Part shown: positions 15,192-23,162 of the stretch, piece after piece
Position numbering within the stretch: the stretch's first letter is position 1
Layout: every line of letters begins with the position of its first letter
Assembly: GCA_016297805.1 (NCBI GenBank)
Contig: JAEDFX010000010.1
Location: forward strand, 1-35,074
Origin: Treponema sp.
GTDB lineage: Bacteria > Spirochaetota > Spirochaetia > Treponematales > Treponemataceae
DNA: 35,074 nucleotides
Direction: 5' to 3'
Position numbers and translations under genes: made by a program
The notes under the pieces: model-generated
Told to the model about the DNA's origin: nothing
Databases searched by the model: none
Seen by the model: only the letters and a program-made list of their open reading frames with translations

Positions 15192-16154
15192 ATGGGAGTA
15201 ACTACAAGTCATCATATTCAAAGGTATTACGATTATTTTAGAGATAAAGAAATCGTTTTTACTAAGGCTAACTTAAAATCTTTACGAATAGATCCTCGAC
15301 AAATATACATTAAATGTAATGGTGGACAATGGCCTTGTATTATAAATTCTTCTTCTTTACAACAAGCTACTGTTATTGTTGGTACATCTAGTGGGATATT
15401 TGCGACCATAAATAAAAATAAGAATGCATCATTAAGCTTACGTTATTGTTTTTTTAATCAGAATAATGAACCTATTCAATTCTTTGTTACTTGTAACGTA
15501 CTGAAAATTAGTTCATATCAAAATTCTAGCGAATTGGCATTGATTACTCTTGAATTTACACAGAGACCGCCTGATGACTTAATTATAAGAATTGGTGAAT
15601 TTATAGAAGTAAATCAAAATTTCCAGAATAGAAAAGAAGAAAGAATTGGATTAAATAAGAATTCACTTCGTGAATTAGGAATTCCAAAAGAAGAAACTTT
15701 TATATTTATTACTGGTGTTCCAAGAAAATGTATCTTAAAAGATATTTCTTTTGGTGGCGCTAGAGTAATGCTTGTAGGAATTCCAAAATTTCTTAAGAAT
15801 AAAACTATTGATTTAAGATTATTCTTCTCTGATACAAATGAAAAAATTTCTTTGAAAGGTACTGTGAAAACAGCAGACTTTTTGGAAGGAAGAAAGGATA
15901 TCTCTATAGTTCATATTGAATTTGATCCTGATGAGATACCTATGACTTATAAATTTCATATTAATAAGTATATTACATCTTATCAGAAACAGATGATTGA
16001 TAATCAAATGAATAATATTGCAGCTGAAGAAAAAGCAATTGCTGAAGCAGAAGCTAAGAAAGCTGCAAAGCAGCAAGCTCAAGCAAATGCTCAAGCTCAA
16101 TCTGAAAAAAATGTTGAGACAAAACAGCCATCTGAGCCTGTAAAAACTGAATAA
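15192..16154 (+). CDS. PilZ domain c-di-GMP effector
   Basis: PilZ proteins bind cyclic di-GMP and control motility, attachment or envelope functions. In this 320-residue protein the binding signature is complete: R147-x3-R151 (NRKEERIGL) and D184-x-S186-x2-G189 (KDISFGGAR), 32 residues apart. About 140 residues of an N-terminal beta-rich domain precede it (ICQ-free, with KCNGGQWPCIINSSS). From about residue 268 there is a helical Ala/Gln/Glu/Lys-rich tail (AEAEAKKAAKQQAQANAQAQ). PilZ proteins of similar layout are known in other treponemes, where one affects motility and biofilm. A TPR gene follows after 14 bases and is probably co-transcribed. No ribosome-binding site precedes the ATG. Confidence 0.9.
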   Translation: MGVTTSHHIQRYYDYFRDKEIVFTKANLKSLRIDPRQIYIKCNGGQWPCIINSSSLQQATVIVGTSSGIFATINKNKNASLSLRYCFFNQNNEPIQFFVTCNVLKISSYQNSSELALITLEFTQRPPDDLIIRIGEFIEVNQNFQNRKEERIGLNKNSLRELGIPKEETFIFITGVPRKCILKDISFGGARVMLVGIPKFLKNKTIDLRLFFSDTNEKISLKGTVKTADFLEGRKDISIVHIEFDPDEIPMTYKFHINKYITSYQKQMIDNQMNNIAAEEKAIAEAEAKKAAKQQAQANAQAQSEKNVETKQPSEPVKTE

Positions 16155-16168
16155 GATTAGGAATTAAT

Positions 16169-17320
16169 ATGAATCCCACAAAAGCATTGGAATCAATTTA
16201 TTATATTAGTATACCGGAAGATTTTGTTGCATCTGATAATGCGTTTCAGATTGATAAAACTATAAAATTACCAGTTCAAAAAAAAGTAGATGAGGCTCCA
16301 GGAGATTTTAATCCTGAAGAAATTTCTACAGAGCAGATACTTGCGGGCATTTTAACTGTTCTTGCATATGATAAGAAAAATGAAAATCTTGATTACTATC
16401 GATCTATCATAAAGAAAGTAAAACCTGAAATAAAAAAAGAGTTGTGCGAAGCTGCTATTCTTAAAACAAAAAATGAAGATTATGATTTGGCAGAAGAAAT
16501 CTTCCTTGCTTTGAATGGTCTTGATCCTGAAGATGTAGCAATTACTTTGAATATGGCTCTATTCCTTGATCAGAGAGCTGATTCTTATAGAAATGCGGGG
16601 TTAAATGAAGACGCTGATGCTTATGATTCAGATGCATATTCTTACTATGAACAGGCAATGACAGCTGATCCTCCACTTGCTGATGCTTTTTTTAATGCTG
16701 GATTCTTTTTTATGAAACAGCACAAATACAGAGAAGCTAAGGATGCATTTGAGACATATATTGCTCTTACTTGTGATATCAGTGATGACGAACTTGGAGA
16801 GAATGGTGTATATAAAAAGGAAAGAGCTCAGGAAATTATAAATAATATTTCTAATCAGAATATGGATGATGAAGCATTTTCTGCTGCTTTTGATTTGATT
16901 TCTTCAGGACAGGAAGAAAAAGGTCTTGAAGAAATAAGAAGTTTCTTGATGAATAATACTAAAGTCTGGAATGCCTGGTTTATGTTAGGCTGGGGGTTAC
17001 GTAGACTTGAGAAATATGAAGAAGCTAAACAGGCATTCTTAGAGGCTCTTAAATGTGGTGGAGATACAAATTCTGATACTTATAATGAACTTTCACTGTG
17101 CTATGTTCAGGAAAGGGACTTTGTAGAAGCTGAAAAATGTTTGATGAAAGCTTTTGAAATAGAACCAGAAAGCACAAAAATCATTTCAAATTTAGGGTAT
17201 TTAGCTTTGGCAAAGGGTGATAAAACAAAAGCTAGAAATTATTTTGCAACAGTTCTGGAATTTGATCCAAAAGACAAAATTGCTGCTGCAGAGTTGTATA
17301 AACTTGAGAAAGATGAATAA
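16169..17320 (+). CDS. TPR-repeat protein
   Basis: A 383-residue protein with no signal peptide, so probably cytoplasmic. Tetratricopeptide repeats are visible from about residue 160: YYEQAMTADPPLADAFFNAG, KYREAKDAFETYIAL, then WNAWFMLGWGLRRLEKYEEA, YNELSLCYVQERDFVEAEKC and ISNLGYLALAKGDKTKAR near the end. TPR arrays are protein-docking scaffolds. Its place 14 bases after the PilZ gene suggests a shared transcript and a possible partner role. The stop is one base from the stop of the convergent DUF192 gene. The specific function is unknown. Confidence 0.85.
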   Translation: MNPTKALESIYYISIPEDFVASDNAFQIDKTIKLPVQKKVDEAPGDFNPEEISTEQILAGILTVLAYDKKNENLDYYRSIIKKVKPEIKKELCEAAILKTKNEDYDLAEEIFLALNGLDPEDVAITLNMALFLDQRADSYRNAGLNEDADAYDSDAYSYYEQAMTADPPLADAFFNAGFFFMKQHKYREAKDAFETYIALTCDISDDELGENGVYKKERAQEIINNISNQNMDDEAFSAAFDLISSGQEEKGLEEIRSFLMNNTKVWNAWFMLGWGLRRLEKYEEAKQAFLEALKCGGDTNSDTYNELSLCYVQERDFVEAEKCLMKAFEIEPESTKIISNLGYLALAKGDKTKARNYFATVLEFDPKDKIAAAELYKLEKDE

Positions 17321-17321
17321 T

Positions 17322-17777
17322 TTATTTAAGGAAGTCTAGAGAAATGGTATCACCTGGAGTGATACCATTTTTTTTATACCAACCCTGTGGTACTTCCAAA
17401 GCATATCTAACGGAAACGGTGCTTATAACTGGAGATAAACTGAAAGGTGTCATATCAAAAATATCCCTGATTTTTCCGTTAGAATCAATGTATGCTATAG
17501 AAAGAGGGTGAGGTGTATTTTTCATCCAGAATGATAAAATCTGATCTTTTTCAAAAATAAAAATCATGCCAGTTCCATCTGGGATTTTCTTTCGTTCCAT
17601 AAAACCATGATTACGTTCTGATTCAGTTTTTGCAATTTCAGAACTGACATTTACTATAGTACCGTCAGATTTGGAGATAGAAATATTTTTGACTGGAAGT
17701 TTTTTTGCACGTGCAAAAAGAAATGTGGCAGATATTAATATAATAATAAATAGTAATATTTTATTTAGTTTAATCAT
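17322..17777 (-). CDS. Secreted DUF192 family protein
   Basis: A 151-residue protein with an N-terminal signal segment (KILLFIIILISATFLFARA). The DUF192 core is clear: ERNHGFMERKKIPDGTGMIF, then FWMKNTPHPLSIAYID, DIFDMTPF and the C-terminal YALEVPQGWYKKNGITPGD. DUF192 proteins are small, usually exported, and of uncertain function. It overlaps the upstream 192-residue gene by four bases (ATGA). The codons for its last conserved turn (NGITPGDTI) form the terminator hairpin of the convergent TPR gene on the other strand. Confidence 0.9.
   Translation of the reverse strand: MIKLNKILLFIIILISATFLFARAKKLPVKNISISKSDGTIVNVSSEIAKTESERNHGFMERKKIPDGTGMIFIFEKDQILSFWMKNTPHPLSIAYIDSNGKIRDIFDMTPFSLSPVISTVSVRYALEVPQGWYKKNGITPGDTISLDFLK
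17342..17375 (+). terminator. Intrinsic terminator of the PilZ-TPR unit, inside the DUF192 coding sequence
   Basis: AAATGGTATCAC (17342-17353), loop CTGGA, then GTGATACCATTT (17359-17370) running into a T8 tract (17368-17375). This is a 12-bp perfect stem and a strong terminator for the + strand. It lies entirely within the last codons of the minus-strand DUF192 gene. On the minus strand no T-run follows, so it should act in one direction only. Confidence 0.85.
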
Positions 17778-18352
17778 AATTCATCCAAAAACATATCTCT
17801 TGTTTGTTCTTCAGGAGATTCTTCTATGTTAGAATAATTTTGAGTATTTTTAAATATATCATTGTCTATATACTTCAATGTTAATGGTTTTTCCAAGCTC
17901 ATTGTTATGTTTTCATTTTTCCAAGTAGCGGATTGAGGTGAAAATGTATCTGGTTTACCGTATTTTTCGGTAAGCTTTGTAAATACACTGTAATAATCCA
18001 TTTTCTGTGTGTTGATATTAATTGTAATTATAAAAAGTTCATCGTCATAAAACTGGAACCAGCAGCGTTCAAGGAAGATAGAACCATGTCCAGAGTTTGC
18101 ATCAGTTTCAATTAGAATTTTATTTGTTCCAGGTATAAGAGATACATCTCTGTCACCGTGGTAGCCAAAACTGGCATCCCTTAATAAAGCATCTTTTGTT
18201 TCGTCTAAAGACATGCCTAAGGTAATACCTCTGTATCCTGTGGGTATATCTTTAGAAAATGCAGAAGTAATTAAGAAGATGAAAATAATCAAAATAACAG
18301 ATTTCTTTCTAAAACTCATATTGAATATATCGGAAGAAATGTTATTTACCAT
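17774..18352 (-). CDS. Predicted secreted protein of unknown function
   Basis: I do not recognise this 192-residue protein. A hydrophobic signal segment (KKSVILIIFIFLITSAFS) is followed by a globular part with YRGITLGMSLDETKDALL, a pattern common in small periplasmic proteins, and FYDDELFIITIN, KLTEKYGKPD and ATWKNENITMSLE, which suggest alternating strands. The start used is the ATG at 18352, which overlaps the end of the upstream cNMP-binding gene by 11 bases; the ATG at 18319 (MSFRKKS) would give a shorter signal peptide and is equally plausible. Neither has a clear ribosome-binding site, so translational coupling is likely. Confidence 0.75.
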   Translation of the reverse strand: MVNNISSDIFNMSFRKKSVILIIFIFLITSAFSKDIPTGYRGITLGMSLDETKDALLRDASFGYHGDRDVSLIPGTNKILIETDANSGHGSIFLERCWFQFYDDELFIITININTQKMDYYSVFTKLTEKYGKPDTFSPQSATWKNENITMSLEKPLTLKYIDNDIFKNTQNYSNIEESPEEQTRDMFLDEL

Positions 18353-19532
18353 TATTATTCTGTTTGCGATAGAACGCAGCCTGTTTTGTTAATTCGAGCA
18401 AATCCTTTATGAAAATATTACCGTTTATGATTTTAATATTTGTATTCTGTTCAAAATCATAGATTGCTTTAGCTTGAATCTGAGCTGGAAGACCACACAT
18501 GTTTGCAAGATCTTTAGGAGTAAGTTCGGTCTGTAAAGACTGTTTATTGTTTCCAATGGTAATTTTCTGTTTTTCAATCTGCAAAGAAAGAATATCAATC
18601 ATTTTTGCATAAGGATCTGGAAGATTTGCATTGTCAAGCTGACGATACATAGACCAAAGCCGGTCTGCAAGGGTTGTAGTAAGTTTTGCAATAAGCTGTG
18701 GTTGTGTTGTAACCATCTGATTGAAGTTGGAGCGGTTTACAACCATTAAAACACAATCACTATGAGCTATGGCACTTGCAGAGCGAGGTTTATTTTCAAG
18801 TAAAGCCATCTCGCCAAACATATCACCTTTCTTTAATACAGCTAAAGTAACTTCATTTCCATTTACAACTTTTGAAATTGTAACTTCTCCACTCTGGATA
18901 ATAAACATATCAGCTCCAGATTGAGATTCTGAGAAAATCATTGTGTCTTTAGGATAAGAACGAGTTAAATCTGCGGTTGTTTCAAAATAAACTGCATGGG
19001 ATTGAGGCTTCAATGCAATAAACTTAGCTTTAGCGTTATCAGCCTTTGGACCAACAGGTTTTGTTTTTAAATACTGATAATAGGCGTAAGTAGCAATATC
19101 TTTACGGCCTGTTTTTTCATAGAATTGAGCAACATTATATATTTGCTCATGATCTTCTTTGCCAACAGAATGGAGTGTTGCTTTTGTAAGCATTTCATTC
19201 ATAACACGCATTCGATTAGCGAATGTTTTAATAATCTTAAGTGCAACTGGTGTATTTTGAGCAATAAGTTCAGGATATTGTTCTTTTTTTACAGAAATAG
19301 CCATGACATCAGATGTGGCTATGGCAGTTTCAATTTGTAAATGACCAGACATACATGGTACTACACCAACGAAGTCTCCGGGACCATACTGTACAGGAGT
19401 TGTTCCAGAGCCAGAGGATTTAAGACATTGAACTGAACCTTTCTGAATAATATAGAAATGGTCACTGTCGGCTTTGCCTTCAACAACCATATAGGTTCCA
19501 CGTTTGAAATTTACAATTTGTAACTGTAGCAA
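18342..19532 (-). CDS. Tandem cyclic-nucleotide-binding (Crp-type) protein
   Basis: A 396-residue protein with two cNMP-binding beta-rolls. The second (about residues 185-310) has the phosphate-binding cassette G240-E241-MALLENKP-R250-SAS with both key Glu and Arg. The first (about 5-110) has GDFVGVVPCMSGHLQIETA, lacking both, so it is probably non-binding. Helices of about 60 residues link them, and the C-terminal 80 residues (LTPKDLANMCGLPAQIQAKA) look like a winged or degenerate HTH. It may be a cytoplasmic cyclic-nucleotide sensor or regulator. The start is TTG at 19532, chosen because GGAG lies six bases upstream. A near-consensus promoter precedes it. Confidence 0.85.
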   Translation of the reverse strand: MLQLQIVNFKRGTYMVVEGKADSDHFYIIQKGSVQCLKSSGSGTTPVQYGPGDFVGVVPCMSGHLQIETAIATSDVMAISVKKEQYPELIAQNTPVALKIIKTFANRMRVMNEMLTKATLHSVGKEDHEQIYNVAQFYEKTGRKDIATYAYYQYLKTKPVGPKADNAKAKFIALKPQSHAVYFETTADLTRSYPKDTMIFSESQSGADMFIIQSGEVTISKVVNGNEVTLAVLKKGDMFGEMALLENKPRSASAIAHSDCVLMVVNRSNFNQMVTTQPQLIAKLTTTLADRLWSMYRQLDNANLPDPYAKMIDILSLQIEKQKITIGNNKQSLQTELTPKDLANMCGLPAQIQAKAIYDFEQNTNIKIINGNIFIKDLLELTKQAAFYRKQNNNGK

Positions 19533-19559
19533 AACTTACTCCTTTGTACCAACTTTAAA

Positions 19560-19588
19560 AGTATAAAATCTCAACTTTTATTTGTCAA
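19560..19588 (-). promoter_or_regulatory. Near-consensus sigma70 promoter of the cNMP-binding protein operon
   Basis: On the minus strand TTGACA (19583-19588), a 17-bp spacer and TATACT (19560-19565). The predicted start is near 19553, leaving a leader of about 20 nt that carries AAAGGAG before the TTG start codon. It should drive the three-gene minus-strand unit down to 17322. Confidence 0.75.
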
Positions 19589-19630
19589 TAAAACTTGTTT
19601 ATTAAAGTTATATTAAATAATCGGTGTAAA

Positions 19631-20605
19631 TTAATTTTTAAGAAATATAATTTCAGGTTCTAAATCAAAATTATATTTTTCTTTAACAACTTTCTGAATA
19701 TATTCGACTAAATCAGAAATATCTTTAGATTTTGCATTATCAATATTAATAATGAAATTTCCGTGGAAAGGAGCTATTTGTGCTCCTCCAATTCTGAACC
19801 CTTTGAGTCCAGCTTCATCGATGATTTGTCCACTAGGTTTTCCAAAGGTTCTATTATTTTTGAAAACAGAACCTGCACTTGGGAATTTGAAGTGACCTTT
19901 ATCAACTCGTTGGGAAATATATTTTTTACAAGAGGTTTCTATTTGCTCGTGAAAGTCAGGAGATAATTGGTTCAAGATGAAAGTAACTGAACAAATAATC
20001 TTTTGAACTGATGATTGATTTGATTGAAATGGTGATTTTTTATAATCCCAATCAGAAATGTTTATTTTTGAGCTGACTATTTTTGTTCTGCCTCGTTCAG
20101 TTACTTCAATATGCTGAGTTTCGTAAATGATATCGCTGATGGATTTATCAAAACATCGGGCATTCATATATGTGGCTCCACCTATTGAGCCCGGCAGTCC
20201 TGCAAACTGTTCAGCACCAGAAAGATTATGTTTTGTACAGAAATTAACAAATGCAGCCATTGGTGTACCTGCTTCACAGGTAACTAAACGAGTATTTTGA
20301 GGAAGTTCTGGAGGAAGTTCGTCATCTGTCATTGAAATGTTATTTAAACATTCTGTTGAAATAATAATTCCATGGTATGATTCATCAGGAAAAACAATGT
20401 TTGAACCACCGCCAAGAATAAAATAATTTTCTTCAGCGGCTCTGGCTGCACCTGCGGCAGAGTTTAATTGGTCAATAGAATTGGGAATGACAAAGATATC
20501 AGCAGTAGAACCAACTTTAAATGTTGATTTAGAAGAAAGAGGTTCATTTTTTTTGTAAGAAATTTGTGCTATATCATAGCCTTTTAGAAGAAAATCATTA
20601 TTCAT
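19631..20605 (-). CDS. murB: UDP-N-acetylenolpyruvoylglucosamine reductase
   Basis: MurB is the cytoplasmic FAD enzyme that reduces UDP-GlcNAc-enolpyruvate to UDP-MurNAc with NADPH in peptidoglycan synthesis. FAD-binding motifs FILGGGSNIVF and AEQFAGLPGSIGGATYMNA are clear. The later FKFPSAGSVFKN contains the proton-donor serine region and EPEIIFL the catalytic glutamate. I set the start at 20605 (MNNDFLLKGYDIAQISYK), giving 324 residues; the open frame extends 22 codons upstream, but that stretch is hydrophobic, non-homologous and contains the promoter. No Shine-Dalgarno is present. Confidence 0.93.
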   Translation of the reverse strand: MNNDFLLKGYDIAQISYKKNEPLSSKSTFKVGSTADIFVIPNSIDQLNSAAGAARAAEENYFILGGGSNIVFPDESYHGIIISTECLNNISMTDDELPPELPQNTRLVTCEAGTPMAAFVNFCTKHNLSGAEQFAGLPGSIGGATYMNARCFDKSISDIIYETQHIEVTERGRTKIVSSKINISDWDYKKSPFQSNQSSVQKIICSVTFILNQLSPDFHEQIETSCKKYISQRVDKGHFKFPSAGSVFKNNRTFGKPSGQIIDEAGLKGFRIGGAQIAPFHGNFIINIDNAKSKDISDLVEYIQKVVKEKYNFDLEPEIIFLKN

Positions 20606-20612
20606 AGAAGTA

Positions 20613-20641
20613 ATTATAGTAGAAAAAGATATAATTTTCAA
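20613..20641 (-). promoter_or_regulatory. Sigma70-type promoter of murB, probably leaderless
   Basis: On the minus strand TTGAAA (20636-20641), a 17-bp spacer and a perfect TATAAT (20613-20618). The murB ATG begins 7 nt after the -10 box (TACTTCT then ATG), where transcription would normally start, and no Shine-Dalgarno is present. It lies inside the upstream in-frame extension, which argues against translation from the first ATG. Confidence 0.7.
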
Positions 20642-20698
20642 AAAAAGAGTAAAAAATGTCAAAAAAATCAAAAAAAACTTCCCTATAGAGGGGCATTT

Positions 20699-20727
20699 TT
20701 GGTATGTTAAATTGTATCAATTAGTAT
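20699..20727 (+). promoter_or_regulatory. Possible promoter of the Lol-like operon
   Basis: TTGGTA (20699-20704), 17-bp spacer, TAGTAT (20722-20727). Both hexamers match the consensus at four of six positions. The ATPase gene's Shine-Dalgarno AGGAG (20754-20758) follows. A short CCCT/AGGG hairpin (20681-20692) lies just upstream. Confidence 0.35.
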
Positions 20728-20765
20728 GGAAATTAAATTGAAATAAGAATTTTAGGAGATATTTT

Positions 20766-21605
20766 ATGGCTGTTGTTAGTCTGAAAGATGTACACAAGTT
20801 TTATCCTCTTGGAAAGGAAAGAGTTGAAGCTGTCAAAGGTGTTTCATTTGATATTGAAAAAGGTGAATTTGCAGCGATTTCTGGACCATCTGGTTCTGGA
20901 AAATCTACAATCTTAAATATGGTAGGATTGATTGATCTTCCAAGTGCAGGTTCAATTGTTATTGGTGATACAGATGTTTATGCTGGTGTAGATCTTGAGG
21001 ACGCTGAAGTAGAAAACAATCGCTGGTCTTCTTCAGGGGACTCTAAAAAGAAAAAGCTCCGCACATCTATTCCAAATAAATTGGACAAAAGAATTACAGG
21101 GCTTCGACGTTCTCATTTAGGTTTTATTTTTCAAACATTCAATCTTATTCCAGTTCTGAATGTTTATGAAAACATTGAATTTCCTCTTTTGCTTGAATCA
21201 AAAGATCCAAATTCAAAAAGTCCTGTAGATGATTTTACAAAGGCTCAGAAGGAAGAATGGATTAATTTCCTTATTGATAAGGTTGGACTTTCTGAATGGA
21301 AAAATCATAAGGCTAATGAACTTTCTGGCGGACAGCGTCAGCGTGTAGCAATTGCCCGAGCTTTGGTAACAAAAGCACCTGTAATTCTCGCAGATGAACC
21401 TACAGCTAATCTGGATTCAAAAAATTCTGAACAGATTCTTAAATTAATGAAGTCACTTAATAAAGATCCTGATTTACAGACAACTTTCATTTTCTCTACA
21501 CATGATTCTCGTATCGTAGATATGTGTGATCATGTTGTTCATATTCTCGATGGACAGATAAAAAACGATGAACACAAGGTTGGTTCAGATATCTACAAAA
21601 TCTAG
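20766..21605 (+). CDS. ABC transporter ATPase, LolD/MacB type
   Basis: The 279-residue ATPase energises the two FtsX-type permeases downstream. Walker A is GPSGSGKST (40-48), the Q-loop is at Q123, the signature is LSGGQRQRVAIARAL (186-200), Walker B is VILADEPTANLDS, and the H-loop is H246. Relative to LolD (about 233 residues) it carries an insertion of about 35 residues at 72-110, charged and Ser/Lys-rich, and a smaller one near 145-165. LolD extracts outer-membrane lipoproteins from the inner membrane and MacB drives periplasmic export; the LolA-like gene in the same operon favours the first. The ribosome-binding site is AGGAG. Confidence 0.93.
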   Translation: MAVVSLKDVHKFYPLGKERVEAVKGVSFDIEKGEFAAISGPSGSGKSTILNMVGLIDLPSAGSIVIGDTDVYAGVDLEDAEVENNRWSSSGDSKKKKLRTSIPNKLDKRITGLRRSHLGFIFQTFNLIPVLNVYENIEFPLLLESKDPNSKSPVDDFTKAQKEEWINFLIDKVGLSEWKNHKANELSGGQRQRVAIARALVTKAPVILADEPTANLDSKNSEQILKLMKSLNKDPDLQTTFIFSTHDSRIVDMCDHVVHILDGQIKNDEHKVGSDIYKI

Positions 21606-21616
21606 GAGATTGTAAA

Positions 21617-23152
21617 ATGAAAGAAATACTTAAGTTAGCAATTCGCAACTTAAAGGAACATAAATCAAAAACAATTATAATTTCATTGTTTGTACTTTTT
21701 GGTGTGGCAATTGTAATTATGGGGAACTCGTTCCTTGAATCAGTAAACCGTGGCTTGGAAAAAGATTTTCGAGCAAACGTAACAGGCGATATTGCTATTT
21801 CAATTAAACCTGAAAAAGGTACTGTAATAGACGTATTTGGTGTTAGTTCAACAAATATAACTGGCGAAATTCCACAGATTGGAGCTCTGCCAGATTTGGA
21901 TCGCGTGGAACAGATTTTAGATGAAACAACTGGAATCAAAAAACGATCTAAAATGATTTCTGCACAGGTGCTTCTTGCAAAGGGTGCGGAAATTGATCTT
22001 TCTGCTTTTACAGAAAATGACGATTTGGGAATTATGGATTTGCCAATTTCCATGATGTTCGCTGGAGAAAATAAAACCTTCTGGGAACTCTTCCCTGATC
22101 TAAAAATGATAGAAGGTCGTTACCCTGCTGCGGGAACAAATGAAATTATTGTTGATACTCGTGTTCTTGCAGGATTTAAAAAAACTTATGGACAGGATAT
22201 TCAGCTTGGTGACACTGTTTTGCTTTTAGGTGCAAATTCAAACGGTGTTATTCGCGAAGGTGTAGTTGTGGGCATTTTTAAGCCTGCCAATGAATATTCT
22301 GCAATGTTCCAGAGTTTGTATTGTAATCCTGAATTGGCTCGTTCATTTGCAGATCTTACATATGCTTCTTCATTTAAGCAGGAGCTTCCAGATTCTGTAG
22401 ATCTTTCCCTTTCATCTTTAAGCGAAGATGATTTGTTCGGTGGATTTGATGATGAGGATTTGTTTGATGGTATTGATGAGGATTCTTCTATTCTTGGTTC
22501 TACAGATGACTTCGATTCAATTCTTGGTGATACAACTTTGCGTGACGAATTGAACAAAACTGATGATGGTTCATGGCATTTTATTTTGGCAAAGCTTGAT
22601 AACCCATCGGCAGATAAAAAAATGGTTGTTCAGCTTACAAAAAGATTTGAGGAAGAAGGGCTTAATGTTCAGGTAATGGATTGGAAAAAAGCCGCAATGT
22701 CTTATTCAGGAACTGTGGAAGGAATTGGATTTATTTTCAATCTTCTTATCATCATTCTTGCGGTAGTTGTATTCATTATTATTATGAACACAATGACTGT
22801 TTCTGTAATTGAACGTACAAGTGAAATTGGTACAATGCGTGCAATTGGTGCAGAAAAGAAATTTGTAAAACGATTATTCTATTCTGAAGCTATAATGCTT
22901 ACATCAGTTTCTTCTTTAGTTGGAATAATTTTTGCGTTTATTTGTATGGCAATCTTCAATTCATTTAATATTGCAATTACTAATGAAATTGCAAAAATGA
23001 TTTTGGGAGGTGGATTGCTGCACTTTAGTCCAACTGTAAAAATCGTTTTGATGACTGTTATTATTGCTGTTGCCGGTAGTGTTATCAGTAATATGTATCC
23101 AGTAAAATCTGCTCTTAAGATTACACCACTTAAAGCTTTGAGCAAGGAATAG
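21617..23152 (+). CDS. FtsX/LolC-type ABC permease with Asp-rich periplasmic insertion
   Basis: A 511-residue permease of the MacB/LolC/E fold: one N-terminal transmembrane helix (about 20-38), a large periplasmic domain, and three C-terminal helices (about 370-392, 425-447, 474-494). The coupling motif ERTSEIGTMRAIGAEKKFV is typical. Within the periplasmic domain, residues 270-302 form a strikingly acidic, repetitive segment (EDDLFGGFDDEDLFDGIDED, then SILG-TDDFD-SILGD), flanked by Ser-rich sequence. A very similar DDLFGG motif begins the mature beta-barrel protein encoded four genes later. Eleven bases separate it from the ATPase gene. Confidence 0.92.
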   Translation: MKEILKLAIRNLKEHKSKTIIISLFVLFGVAIVIMGNSFLESVNRGLEKDFRANVTGDIAISIKPEKGTVIDVFGVSSTNITGEIPQIGALPDLDRVEQILDETTGIKKRSKMISAQVLLAKGAEIDLSAFTENDDLGIMDLPISMMFAGENKTFWELFPDLKMIEGRYPAAGTNEIIVDTRVLAGFKKTYGQDIQLGDTVLLLGANSNGVIREGVVVGIFKPANEYSAMFQSLYCNPELARSFADLTYASSFKQELPDSVDLSLSSLSEDDLFGGFDDEDLFDGIDEDSSILGSTDDFDSILGDTTLRDELNKTDDGSWHFILAKLDNPSADKKMVVQLTKRFEEEGLNVQVMDWKKAAMSYSGTVEGIGFIFNLLIIILAVVVFIIIMNTMTVSVIERTSEIGTMRAIGAEKKFVKRLFYSEAIMLTSVSSLVGIIFAFICMAIFNSFNIAITNEIAKMILGGGLLHFSPTVKIVLMTVIIAVAGSVISNMYPVKSALKITPLKALSKE

Positions 23153-23162
23153 GAGAGTAGGA

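Noticed and set aside
20606..20671. Hydrophobic N-terminal extension of MurB
   Set aside because: MurB is cytoplasmic, and this stretch covers a consensus -35/-10 pair.
20681..20700. CCCT/AGGG hairpin followed by T5 upstream of the ATPase gene
   Set aside because: The stem has only four pairs and no upstream + strand gene needs ending there.
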